Positions 10,583 through 20,597 of a stretch of DNA of 64,000 nt are shown piece after piece (the stretch's first letter is position 1; every line of letters begins with the position of its first letter). The position numbers and the translations under genes were made by a program. The notes under the pieces were generated by a model. The model searched no databases and was not told the DNA's origin. It saw only the letters and a program-made list of their open reading frames with translations. This stretch comes from Purpureocillium takamizusanense (lineage: Eukaryota > Ascomycota > Sordariomycetes > Hypocreales > Ophiocordycipitaceae), in NCBI RefSeq assembly GCF_022605165.1, contig NC_063073.1, positions 1,302,001 to 1,366,000 on the forward strand, written 5' to 3'.

Positions 10583-12369
10583 CTACGGACTCGTGCTGGC
10601 TACTGCCAATCGAGAGCTTTGCTTCTTCTCCTTGTTCCAGAAAGATCGCAAAACGAAGAGCATACCAATCATACATACATCAAGAGCAATTGTCCAGTTA
10701 TATCCAATGAGGTAGCGTGGCGCGTCTACTGTCTTCCATGCTCTTTGACATGTTAGTCAACCCCGCATACCTGGAGAGAGGGGCGGGGGCGCAACTTACA
10801 AAAGGGGAATCCAGGCCCCAAAGACATTGCCAATAGTGTTCATGCTACTGATGACGATGGCGCGCTCCTCGGCGTTGCCCGCGCAAATCTCGTTGGCCCA
10901 GGCGTAGATGACGCCGGCGATGCCGTCCGCCGAGCCGGCGAGGAAGAAGGCGAAGAATTTGAGGCCGGTGGGGACGTGCCAGATGGCGAGCACGATGCTG
11001 GCAAAAATGTTGAGCCCGGCCGTCACGGCGATGAGCGGCACCTTGGCGTCGTACGCGTCGGACAGGACGCCGCATATGAGAGACGCGACAATGGTGACGG
11101 CGGGGGAGACGGTGGTGATGGTGTTGATGGCCTCGACGCCGTAGCCCTGTTCCTTGAGCCACAGCGGCAGGCCGCTATTAGAGGACACGCCGTCGGCCTG
11201 AGAGAAGAAGAAGGCGAAGGCGACAAGGACCCAGAAGTGCCAGCCGGAGAGGACGGAGCGGACGACGGGGATGGTGAGCGGCTTGCGGGGCTCGCGGTGC
11301 TCGGCGGCCATGCGGTCGCGCGCGAGCTGGACCTCACGCTGCGAGAGGAACAGGGTCCGCGGCGTTTCGGGCTGCCCGGGGAGCGTGACGAAGCCGAGGA
11401 TGGCCACGGGAAAGGTGCACGAGAAGCCTTTATGCACAATGAGCGCATGAACCTACACATACACATTCACACAGCCTCACGGGCCCAGAAGCAAGGAGAG
11501 ACAAGGACGGTACGCACAGATTATGTACAGCCAGCGCCAGCCCTCGATGCCGTGGAGCATGTTGAGCCCGGCGTGGGCGCCCGTCTGAATGTAGCCGGCG
11601 CTCATGCCGCCGACCTGGCTGGCGACGAAGAAGAGGGCGGAGCGGCGGCTCAGCTCGGAGCGCTTATACCAGCAGCCGAGATACCACTGCACGCCGGGGA
11701 AGAAGAGGCTGCCCGCGGCGCCGACGAGGAAGCGCAGGATGTAAAGCTGCCAGGCCGAGGTTGCCTTGTACTGGGCGAGTGTGAGGGCGGCCCAGACGAG
11801 ATCGGCGCCGGGGAGGAAGTAGCTCGCGGAGAAGCGCGTCATCTAGCAATCCGAAGGTTTTAGCTCTCTTCTTCTCCCCTCTGCCTTTTTTTTTATCTCT
11901 CCATGATGAGAGTGTATATTATAAATCACCGTACCAGGAGTGTAAGGGGAATCTGGAGGGCGACGAAGCCGACCATGTACGACGTATTGAGGTAGTTGAG
12001 CTCGTTGCCATAGAGGCCGAGGGACTCGCGCATGCCGCTGACGTAGGCAGTCGCGGCGGCGGACTGGTCGAGGACCTTGGCCCAGTAGGCGAGGAATACG
12101 AAGACCAAGATGAGGGCGTCGAGCTTGAGGATGAGGCGGCGCTCCTCGGGCGTGTCGCTGGGCGAGAACCACTGGTACCACTTCTGACGCGTGGGCGCGA
12201 TGTCATTTTCGTCGGAGGCAAGATGATGATGATGCTGCTGGTGATGGATGTGCTCCTCGCTAATCAGCAGCTCAGGCGCCATCTTCTTGTCGCCGGCAGA
12301 AGGGGGCTGATTTTGCTGCGGTGGCGGAGACGGTGGCGCCGATGCCTCATTCTCGTTGGGAAGAGACAT
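10583..12369 (-). CDS. MFS transporter, anion:cation symporter family (Dal5/Fen2/Liz1-like)
   Basis: Likely imports a small organic anion such as a vitamin (pantothenate, nicotinate) or allantoate; the C-terminal WKTVDAPRY and the GWHFWVLVAFAFFFSQ segment resemble the Fen2/Liz1 pantothenate branch more than Dal5 (inference). Four exons keep frame: 12369-11935, 11842-11518, 11427-10800 and 10742-10583, giving 515 residues with about 12 TM segments. The cytosolic N-terminus is rich in Pro, Gln and His. Introns 2 (11428-11517) and 3 (10743-10799) have good donors (GTGCGT, GTAAGT), but the only frame-preserving acceptors are AAG. A TATA element lies about 105 bp upstream of the ATG. Family call strong; substrate unknown. 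Confidence 0.85.
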
Positions 12370-13858
12370 GATTCTCCTTGGCTGAGGGTGAAAGGATGGG
12401 AGAAAGACGGGCTTCACCAGGTCAGGTCAGGTCAGGGAGGACGAGACAAGAAGGTGAAGCCCCGGCGGGCCTTTATAATTGCCGTTTTGGGACGCCTGCT
12501 GGCGGGGGCGCGCGCCCGAGGTCGGCATCACGCAATCGGTAAATCCATGTCGTGGGATGGAGCCAAACGGGTCGGTCAGACAACTATTGTCAGATTCCAT
12601 GGTAGATCGGGCGCGCGGACGATGCGGTTGAAGCCCGTCAAACCGCGTGTCGGGAGTGCGTGTACTGAGCGATGGTAAAGGTGAAGAGAGGTCAGGTTGG
12701 AGCATAACCAACCTGGTTGACAAAGGCTCGGCGCGGGCTTGGCTGCCGGTGGCCTGTGCCGCGACAGCGTACAGGGCTCTCCCGGATGGCCGCTTACAGT
12801 GGTAGGTAGTACCTTAGTACCCTGGAAGTCTGCTGGCCAGCGGGACGCGCGTCGCAGGAGGTAGTTTTGCCGCGTCGACATTAGTCGTGGGCCAGATGCA
12901 GCCCGGCATCGCGGCTAATATCATGCCTACCTTAACCGCCTATTTCCAGCAACTGGTAGCACATCGAGTAGCCCTGCCGCTAGGTAATCGGCGGTCTCTG
13001 TACGATGGGGCGTCTGCCATGGCTGACCCTTACATTCAGAGACTTCCAGGTCGAGCTCACACTTTGTACTCTGTTAGTCGCTTATCAGATACGGAATGGA
13101 TGCCGGAAGACTGGCAGCGCACTCACCGGCTTGTGGATCGGACACCAAGATCCCTCTCCAGTTCAGGAATTCGTTCCCGTGAGCATACCCGAGCGCTGAC
13201 ATGGAGCAACGACAACCCGAGGGGAAATGGCATTAACCCCCAGTGGTATTGGTGCGTCGTGTCGTCGCCGCTGCTTGCCTGGCAAGCCTGGCTACCGAGG
13301 TGGGATACACAGGACTTTGCTGATCTATCCGCAAACGCCCGCGATGGGCTTCGATTCTTGGCGGCGGTTGCGATCGGAAATAAATAGACGATCAAGGGAC
13401 CCGTCCCACAAGTTCGCCTCTCGACAGCCGTCGATCACCTCTGCTTCGCACGAGGTATGGCGGTGGACTGGGCGGGGGCCAGAGTGCGAGGGCAGCAAAG
13501 AGGAAGGGAAAGGGTCTTGCGGCTCAAGCCGCCCGTGGGGGGTGTGACGCAGGGCAATGGAGCTTCCAGTTTAGCGCTTTACATCATACCTCCAGGTACC
13601 TACAGTGCGGGCTGCTAGATCCATATCTCCTCCACCCCACTCACTTTATTATCAGCTCGCACGCCGCCCACCACCTCGATCGACCAAGCTCTCGCCGTTG
13701 CCGGCAACAGAACAGAACAGACGAAAAGACGCAGGCTCTCGCGGGCTGGCTTCCGGCATATCCATGCCCCTTCCCGAGTCCCTGGCGGATTGAGCGTCTC
13801 CCTCCCCGCCGCGGCTCGCCGTTGACGGCGACGACGAGCCGCCAGCCACATAGCCACG
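12370..13858. other. Divergent promoter region of the MFS transporter and CCZ1
   Basis: No supported gene. Contains TTATAAAG for the left gene, a short GTCAG tandem run at 12417-12437, and GGTAGGTAGTACC-type words near 12802 and 13591. Confidence 0.55.
12472..12477 (-). promoter_or_regulatory. TATA box of the MFS transporter gene
   Basis: TATAAA on the minus strand, about 105 bp upstream of the ATG at 12369, a plausible distance for a short 5' UTR. Assigned by sequence and position only. Confidence 0.55.
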
Positions 13859-16258
13859 ATGGCCTCAGCGTCGTCGTCATCGGCACCACAAGTTGCCGCC
13901 AGCATCGTCCCCGCGCAGCTCGGCTTCCTCGCCATCTTCAACCCCTCACTTGGCACGTCCGACGACACCATCGACGAGCAGATCGTCTACTATGCCTCCG
14001 TTACCACGCAGCAGCAGCAGTCGGGCGGCCGCAAGCGCAGGCGGAGGGGCGGCACGCGCGGCCGTCCCACCGACGCCGTCTCGCAGGAGGAGCGTCATGA
14101 GCGCCTCCGCCAGATCGGCCTCGCACAGGGCATGGTCGGCTTCTCGCGCGGCTTCGCTGATGGCGCCCCCGTCGACGCCATCGACACGGAGCGCGCCCGC
14201 GTCGTCCTGCACGAGCTGGAGCCCGGCTGGTGGATCGTCGCCAGCGTCGACCTCACCAAGGCCCCGCTGCCCCCGCGCCTGTCCACCAAGTCGTCATCGT
14301 CCGCTCCGTCGCAGTCATCTTCGGGCTATGAGTACTCATCTCGGGACATGAAGCCCGCTGCGTTGCTGCTGCGCGACCTGCTTCGCGCCCACAGCATCTT
14401 CCTTATGCATCACGCCTCGTCCCTGAGCGCGCTGTTTGTGCATTGCCGCCGCTCCAAGTTTGTCGCCATCCTGAGCCGCTACTGGGACTTGTATCTCTCG
14501 ACATGGAACGTCATGCTGCACGGAAACCCGGCCAGGGACATTCTCAGCGGCATCAACCTGGCCGCCTCGGGCGAGCTCGGCATCGGCGTTGGCGAGGAGG
14601 ATCGCGGCAGTGGCGAGCGCGAGGTGCTTGAGGGGCTCGTGGGGAGGATAGAGGGCCTCGTCGATCTCGTCGTCTCCAAGTTTGGCGAGGAGGACGACGG
14701 CGAGGGGGAGCAGCATCCCCTTCACCAGCACCAACACTGGCTCGGCACCGGCCAGGAACCGGCCGTCGAGGATGGAGCCATCTTTCTTGGGACCGGAGCC
14801 CTGTCGAGGAAGTCGCTGAGAGATGTCACGCACTGGATGGAAGACCTCTACACCTGGGGCGAACATGCGTACGGTGTAATAGAGAGCCCGACGTCGGTTC
14901 GTCGTGCCAAGGCGAGAAAAGACGCCAGGCGCAATGATCAAGAATCCAACAATGGTAAGAAGCAAACCGTCGTGCAGACCTTGCCGCCGCCGCCTCCATC
15001 GGTCCAATCGAAAGGAGCGACGGAAGCAGAAGAGGGAAAGCTGGACAAGATGCTCAACTATATGAAGCTGGGCTATGGCTCGTACTGGACACTGCCCGGT
15101 GGCGGCTCGAGCGACTCGTCTAGCGCCCAGCCTGCCAAACCAGATGCCGCGGGTCTGGCACCAGAAGTCAAAGAGGCTTCTTTGCGGCCGCCTGGCCGAC
15201 CCAGTCTTCCCCGGCGGACGTCGTCTGCCGAGGCCGCTGGGCACTACCTCATCGGTCTCAAGGGAGAGATTGAAGAAGAGGCTCAAGGTGAGCCGGATGC
15301 CAGCGCCAATTCGTCCGACTCGGAATTCGAGCACAACTCGCGCACCGTCCTTCGTACTCTGCACGTTGAGCTTGAGCCCGGCTCCGACGGTGGGCGCTCC
15401 GAGGCGACGGTCGTGCGGGACTTTGGTCGCCAACTGGGTGGCATTCACCATCGGTCGCAGCTCGTCGGCAACATGATGCCCGGATACGATTCGCACGACC
15501 TCAACAAGGCGCAGAAATTGCGCGTTGTTGTCTACGTCAACCGACCGTTCGTCTTCGCCTTCCTCTTTCGCCTGCGCACAGACTCTCTTGCGTGGGATGC
15601 TCTGTACCGTTCGCTGCACTACCAGCTGGCGCCGCTCAAGAAGTCGCTTATCGAGTCGACCAAGTACCGCCCCGAGCGGCAGGATTCCAAGGGCTCGCCG
15701 GACGGCATCTATAATCTTGTCTGGGACCCGCCGTCGCTGACAGTTCACTCCACCCTCCCCAACATCCCGGAGCTGGCCTCGTCAGACGCCTGGTCCCGTG
15801 CCGACGCCATCAACACGCATCTCCACCTCCTCAACATCCACGCCACGACGCGTGCCCGGCCCGGCGATCTAGAGCGCACGCACAAGACGAGTCGCGGGTG
15901 GTGGATCGTGTGGACGCGCCTGCTCCAGCAGCGCGCTGGCCGAGGTGACGACGCACGCGGTGCCAACCTGTCCACGATACACGAGTCGTCGCCGGGGGCG
16001 TCGGAGGCGATGGGAAGCAACGCCAATGATGGGGACGACGGCGGCAATCACGACGGGGAAGATGACGATGACAGCCGCGACGACGAGGCGCCCGACGTGG
16101 CCAAGGAAATATTCCTGATCCGTCGGGCAAGCGACCACGCTGGGTTCCGCGGAGTCGCAGCGGGGGATGGGGGTGGCTCAGATGGAGCGGGGAGGCTCGC
16201 GCAGGGAATTGGCGTCGATACGAGGCGCTACGTCGAGGAGCTGCTCAGCCTCCTCTGA
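13859..16258 (+). CDS. CCZ1: Vacuolar fusion protein CCZ1 (Rab7 GEF subunit)
   Basis: With Mon1, Ccz1 forms the exchange factor that activates the Rab7/Ypt7 GTPase on late endosomes, vacuoles and autophagosomes. One intronless ORF of 799 residues starts at the first ATG after a pyrimidine-rich leader. The N-terminal longin-type domain is recognisable: AQLGFLAIFNPSLG near residue 20, DDTIDEQIVYYAS, QIGLAQGMVGFSRGF, and ELEPGWWIVASVDL near 120-135. A TM-like LLLRDLLRAHSIFLMHH helix follows. A second conserved block (VVVYVNRPFVFAFLFRLR, then SLHYQLAPLKKSL) lies near residues 558-600. Between them, and near 700-750, are acidic, Ser- and Asp-rich disordered stretches. A 470-codon antisense open frame within it is a codon-usage shadow. 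Confidence 0.9.
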   Translation: MASASSSSAPQVAASIVPAQLGFLAIFNPSLGTSDDTIDEQIVYYASVTTQQQQSGGRKRRRRGGTRGRPTDAVSQEERHERLRQIGLAQGMVGFSRGFADGAPVDAIDTERARVVLHELEPGWWIVASVDLTKAPLPPRLSTKSSSSAPSQSSSGYEYSSRDMKPAALLLRDLLRAHSIFLMHHASSLSALFVHCRRSKFVAILSRYWDLYLSTWNVMLHGNPARDILSGINLAASGELGIGVGEEDRGSGEREVLEGLVGRIEGLVDLVVSKFGEEDDGEGEQHPLHQHQHWLGTGQEPAVEDGAIFLGTGALSRKSLRDVTHWMEDLYTWGEHAYGVIESPTSVRRAKARKDARRNDQESNNGKKQTVVQTLPPPPPSVQSKGATEAEEGKLDKMLNYMKLGYGSYWTLPGGGSSDSSSAQPAKPDAAGLAPEVKEASLRPPGRPSLPRRTSSAEAAGHYLIGLKGEIEEEAQGEPDASANSSDSEFEHNSRTVLRTLHVELEPGSDGGRSEATVVRDFGRQLGGIHHRSQLVGNMMPGYDSHDLNKAQKLRVVVYVNRPFVFAFLFRLRTDSLAWDALYRSLHYQLAPLKKSLIESTKYRPERQDSKGSPDGIYNLVWDPPSLTVHSTLPNIPELASSDAWSRADAINTHLHLLNIHATTRARPGDLERTHKTSRGWWIVWTRLLQQRAGRGDDARGANLSTIHESSPGASEAMGSNANDGDDGGNHDGEDDDDSRDDEAPDVAKEIFLIRRASDHAGFRGVAAGDGGGSDGAGRLAQGIGVDTRRYVEELLSLL

Positions 16259-17160
16259 CGAACATGATATTACAAGGCCGGAGATGATGACCGTATCCGT
16301 AGTGTGTACCGCACAGGGGGGATCGACCGACCTACCACAAACGTGGATTGGAGACGGTCCTTTCCACGGCGTCTTGGTCTGATCTGGCTCTCGGCCATGG
16401 CATAAATTCGTCATGGCCAAGGGCCTACGCGAAAACGGGATGTGCTGACACTGTAATGAAAGGAAGGGGGTGGTCCACGCAACATAACAGGGATGCAGCC
16501 GAGGCGCAGGCGCATTCTGGCCCTTGGCCTCGGGCTCCGAAGGAAGGGAGAGAAAACAGACGGAGCTGCTCCTGGACAGCTCATGCTGCCCACCGGCGCA
16601 GTTTGTACTTGTATTGTAGCATCAAAAGGGGCGACGTCTCCTTTTTCTGGGGATCGCGTGGAGTTGAACGCGAGGAGTTGAGAACGTGGACAGACGAGTA
16701 AAATGAAGGTTATTCGTGTCGTCACGGAGCTCACTCTGTCTCTCGACGATGATGTGTTCTTATCATTGAAGAGCTTTACGTCCACCTACGAACGTATTTT
16801 AGCCAGACAAATCGTACAACATAAGTCGTCCATACTCCTTCCGCATACGCATATGCTGTAGTTGCCAGCTTGAACTTGGCAGCGCGTCGCGTCGGCCCGG
16901 TTCCCGCCATTACGCATGTAGCCAAGCAACCTCCCTTCCCCCCGTCCCCCCTTTTTATCCACTACCATGCGATAGGTAGGTATGTTATTTGCCACTACTA
17001 TGAGTAGCAAGTCTAAAGGACAACGCTGCCCCCGCCGCCGGAATGAAAAAGACGCATAAAACTCCAGAGGCAATGCAAAAGTAACTAAACCAAATCAAGG
17101 GCGCATCCCCCCTTCCAACCCAAAAAAAGAATCACCCCTGAAAATTGCCCAACGATGTAA
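16259..17160. other. Non-coding region between convergent CCZ1 and membrane-protein genes
   Basis: No gene seen; presumably the 3' UTRs of both flanking genes. One TAGGTAGGTA word occurs near 16974. Confidence 0.55.
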
Positions 17161-18912
17161 TTATATCCACCCGCCTTCTATGCTCGGCCGATAGTCAGGA
17201 CTGCCGCCCCGGGCGACGCCGGCGGCGGCGGCGCGGCGTGGGGCCTCGGAGCTGGGTGGGTGCGCGCGCAGGGCCGTGCCTCTCGCGGGGGGGTTGACGG
17301 CCTTGCGCTGGACGTGCACGAGCGTTGGCCTTGCGGCCGCCGCGGGTGCTGCCGCGGGTGCTGCTACGGGGTGGTCGCGCGCGGGGGACGGGTGGGTGTC
17401 GATGTCGGTGCTGGTGCTGTTTTTGTTCGTATTGGTATTGGGGTGGTTGTTGTTATTCCCAGCACGGCGGACGGTGGCGGTGGCGGGGCGGGAACGTCCT
17501 GGCCGTGATTGCGGCGGCGGGCCGACCGGACTTGGCGCGGCGACCGCTCCTCCGCCTTTGGTCGCCGGCGCCGGCGCCGGCAGTTCGCCGGGGATAAACT
17601 CCTCGTCGCCGTACAGCTCAAACAGCCCCGCGCCGGCGCCGGCGCCGTCCATCTCGAAGCGGTTTGGCGCCTCGAGTTCCGGCTTGTGGAAGCGGTCGCG
17701 CCCGGCGTCCATGCCGGAGGTGCTGGGCAGCTCGGCCTTTTGGAACCCGCCGCCGCCGCCGGGCGTCAGGGGCGGCTTCTCGTTGCTGCTACCGATACCC
17801 TCCCTCTGCCTCCTCCTCTTGCGCCGACGAAACCACAGGGTGAAGAAGAGGAGCCCTGCGCCGATGACGAATAGGGCCGCGCCGCAAGCGATGCCTGCCA
17901 CGGCGGCTTGGCTGAGAGGCGGCCGAACGTTCTCGCTGCCGCCACTAGGAGTGCTACTATTACCGCCACTATCCGTCGGTCCGACGCTGCTCGTCGTGGA
18001 GCGGTCACTGCTGCTGCTGCTGATGCTGCGACTGTCAAGCGCGAGGCGGTCCTGAGGCCGCCAGTTGAGCTGTATCGTCGGACCGTACATGAAAATGTGG
18101 GAGAAGAGCGCCGTGATGGTCTTGTTGGTGTTCTGTCGGTACGTGTAAGGGATGGAGTGACCGATGTCGGTGACGGTCTTTGGGACGGTGCGCGTGCCGA
18201 GCTCGTCGGTGGTGCACACGTTGTACTCAAATGACGTGCTGGTGATTGTCTTGACGCACTCGGCGCCGTGGCCGTTGGAGAAGTACTCCAAGTCGCTAGC
18301 GGTCGGGCGCGTTCTTGGTAAGTATTGGCGAGAAGCGAGATGCCCAACAAGAGCAAGACAGGGCAGGGCAGAACAGAACAGAAAACAGAGGTAATGTAGC
18401 AGCAACGGACGGGGCGGCGATGGGGAACGCATACTAGGACGGGCATGGGCTGCTCACCTGTAGCAGCATATCGCCACCGTCTCGTCGGGCAGCAGCGTGT
18501 CGAGCGAGATGCGCGACAGGAACGTCGTGTCGGGCTTGCGGTCCGCGGCAGACACCATCGCGACGGTGCGCCAGCTGCGCGGGCAGTGTAAGCCCGGCGA
18601 GTAGAAGAAGCTCGCGCCCGCAATGTCGCTGTAGGCCGTGACGTGGGGCATGCACGGCAGCGGCGTCCGGCCCCTGCACAGCGTGTCCTGGAAGTATACG
18701 CCGCAGTTTTCCCAGTACGCCGTGGCGTCGTTGTTGAGCGGCTGCGACCCGGTGCCCGTAAAGGTGCACGAGTTGCAGTTTAGGTTCGGCACGTAGACGC
18801 TCGTCAGGGGACCGATGATGTTGCGCGGCGCTGTCGTCGTGGCTGATGGTGGTGGTGGTGGTGATCCAGAAGATCCGGCCGCGCTGCTGGGCGCCATGGT
18901 AGACGACGCCAT
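17161..18912 (-). CDS. Single-pass membrane protein with Cys-rich outer module, paralogue family of the gene at 58224
   Basis: Two exons, 18912-18458 and 18295-17161, joined by a 162 nt GT-TAG intron, give 529 residues. No N-terminal signal peptide is seen; a Pro/Ser-rich start leads into a Cys-rich module (CNSCTFTG, YFQDTLCRG, YSPGLHCPRSW, then ICCY at the exon junction) and ends with FMYGPTIQLNWRPQD near residue 220. A Ser/Thr linker precedes one TM helix (about 280-305: AVAGIACGAALFVIGAGLL) flanked by FRRRKRRRQR. The roughly 220-residue inner tail is Pro-, Gly- and Asn-rich. The topology, with the module outside, is inferred from the basic stop-transfer cluster. Function unknown; such architecture suits a cell-surface sensor or wall-anchored protein. 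The acceptor at 18296 (CTAG) was preferred over an in-frame AAG at 18314. Confidence 0.7.
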
Positions 18913-19775
18913 GGCTGCCACCTTGTTTTCTTCTTTTTTCTCTTTCGAGTATGTTGTTTACCTGCCGCAATCTGCAGTCGTCTCAAGACATCGCGCAGTG
19001 ACCAAGGTGTGGAGAGCGTCGAAGGTTGCATCTGGCCCCGCGGGCACGCAAAACCCGACAGTGACGACGGCGCGGCGGCAAACAGTGGGAGGAAGCGACG
19101 CCCATATATATACACGCACCTCCTTGTGCAACCCGCTTGGGATAACTGGGATTATGGAGTTTGATCATCAAGAATGCAACCGAAGACGCAGCCTAGACAG
19201 GGAATCTTTCTGCATGTTGGTTGTGTTTCTACAAGAGGCGCGGCTAACCGTGGCCTGTCAGTGGTCGCCGCCAACTTGCCGCCCGACCGTCGCCGCGTTG
19301 CTCCTTGTAGCTGTGCCGCCTGCTCCCAAGGATCTGGGTCGGTGCCGCACCCAAGTCTCAGGGAAACCTGGGCGTTGGCCTCGAGGCCGGCATATCCATC
19401 GATTGCAACCTTGCGCCAGGATTTAACCTCCGCAGATTGATCAACATGTCCCCACGTGGCTCACCAGGAAGTCTCAATCATTTAATCCGAGGGTAGATCG
19501 AGGCAAAGCCAAATCAAAGATGTTTGGTATTTCCAGAAATGGCCTATATACAAAAGAAGGTTACGTACGTGCTCTATGGCAAGACATGTAGCGCCTTGTG
19601 CGCTCTTGTAGCCAATCTAGACAGGCTGTCTGCCGATGCGCATTTTCTTTCGGATATCGTTTTTGCACCCATGGTCAAGTTGTGCCCCGCACCGGGGGGT
19701 TCAGACAAAATGAGTCTCTCCAAAATGGTCATAATATCATCAGTTTGGTTAGAGGCGAGGGCCGTTGCCCTTGCT
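18913..19775. other. Upstream region of the membrane-protein gene
   Basis: Contains a TATA box at 19105-19112 and the 3' flank of the expansin-like gene on its right. No other gene is supported. Confidence 0.5.
19105..19112 (-). promoter_or_regulatory. TATA box of the 17161-18912 gene
   Basis: TATATATA, about 193 bp upstream of the ATG at 18912, in otherwise GC-rich sequence. Confidence 0.5.
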
Positions 19776-20597
19776 CTAGGCAAAGGACCAGGTAACCTTG
19801 CTGCGGCCGACCCCGGTGCTGCCGAAGAGTTTGACAAAGGCCCCCTCGCTGACGTCGAGGCTACCCTTGGCGCAAGATGGGCACTTGTCTCGAACAGTAC
19901 CAATGATCGTCTTGCCGTTCGCCGTGATGGACAGCTTTTTGCCGCAAATCCCATTGCCAAGATCATCGTAGAGCTTATCCGAGACGGCTACAATGTTGTC
20001 GACCATATCCAAGCCAGCGTCATTGAAGCCACAGGATCCCAGGCCGACGGCATAATACGTGATGTCGCCAGAGTAGCTTCCCGAGCCGCCACCACCGCCG
20101 TTATCGGGCGACGACGACGGAGCAGGCGCAGGAGCAGGCGGAGGTGCCTGGCTGCTAGGCTGAGCAGGGGGCGGCGGGGGCGGCGCGGCCACCGAAGTGG
20201 TGGTCTGCACAGCCTTGGGGGTGGACGGAGGAGGAGGAGGAGGCGGCGGCGTGTAGACCGAAGTGGTGGTGGGCGTGGTCGGGGCCGGAGGCGGAGGCGG
20301 AGGCGGAGGCGGGGGAGCGGCCGACGACGACGAAGGCGCCGGGGCGGGAACAGACGGGGAAGGCGGCTCGTAGAAGTTGGGCTTGACGCTCGTAGTGGTA
20401 GGCTGGGACTCGTGGCCGGGGTCGCTGAGGACAGTAGTGGTGGCGTCAATGTACTCATACACGGTCGTGGTCTCAACCACCCAGTCAGTCACGGTGACGA
20501 CGTTGCGGGCGACGTGCTTGTGCTGGAGGCCGTGGCCGTGAGGCTTGGCGGCGACGGCCGCGATGAAGGCAGCGGAGGCGAGGGCGGCGGTCTTCAT
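19776..20597 (-). CDS. Secreted expansin-like double-psi beta-barrel protein
   Basis: Intronless, 273 residues. Residues 1-17 (MKTAALASAAFIAAVAA) form a signal peptide. A Thr-rich segment (VTVTDWVVETTTVYEY) and a long Pro/Ala/Ser linker (about 75-165) precede the C-terminal double-psi beta-barrel, which starts at GDITYYAVGLGSCGF and includes NGICGKKLSI, VRDKCPSCAKGSLDVSEGAF and the final VTWSF. This is the RlpA-like/expansin domain-1 fold also found in the Asp f 7-like and loosenin-type proteins of fungi; they bind or loosen polysaccharide without a known hydrolytic activity. The Cys pairs and the DxC-xxC-x4-LD motif are kept. The protein is likely exported to the wall or medium. No GPI signal is seen at the C-terminus. 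Confidence 0.88.
   Translation of the reverse strand: MKTAALASAAFIAAVAAKPHGHGLQHKHVARNVVTVTDWVVETTTVYEYIDATTTVLSDPGHESQPTTTSVKPNFYEPPSPSVPAPAPSSSSAAPPPPPPPPPPAPTTPTTTSVYTPPPPPPPPSTPKAVQTTTSVAAPPPPPPAQPSSQAPPPAPAPAPSSSPDNGGGGGSGSYSGDITYYAVGLGSCGFNDAGLDMVDNIVAVSDKLYDDLGNGICGKKLSITANGKTIIGTVRDKCPSCAKGSLDVSEGAFVKLFGSTGVGRSKVTWSFA

Noticed and set aside
14336..15748. 470-codon minus-strand open frame opposite CCZ1
   Set aside because: It mirrors the GC-rich codon phase of CCZ1 and shows no family resemblance.
16640..16690. tRNA-like sequence (GGAGTTGAACGCG)
   Set aside because: No cloverleaf can be drawn around it and no matching acceptor stem exists.
17276..18055. 259-codon plus-strand open frame
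   Set aside because: Antisense to the low-complexity tail of the membrane-protein gene.
18314..18457. Intron of the 17161-18912 gene ending at an AAG acceptor
   Set aside because: A CTAG acceptor at 18296 is in the same phase and better spaced from the CTTAC branch point, so AAG is unnecessary here.
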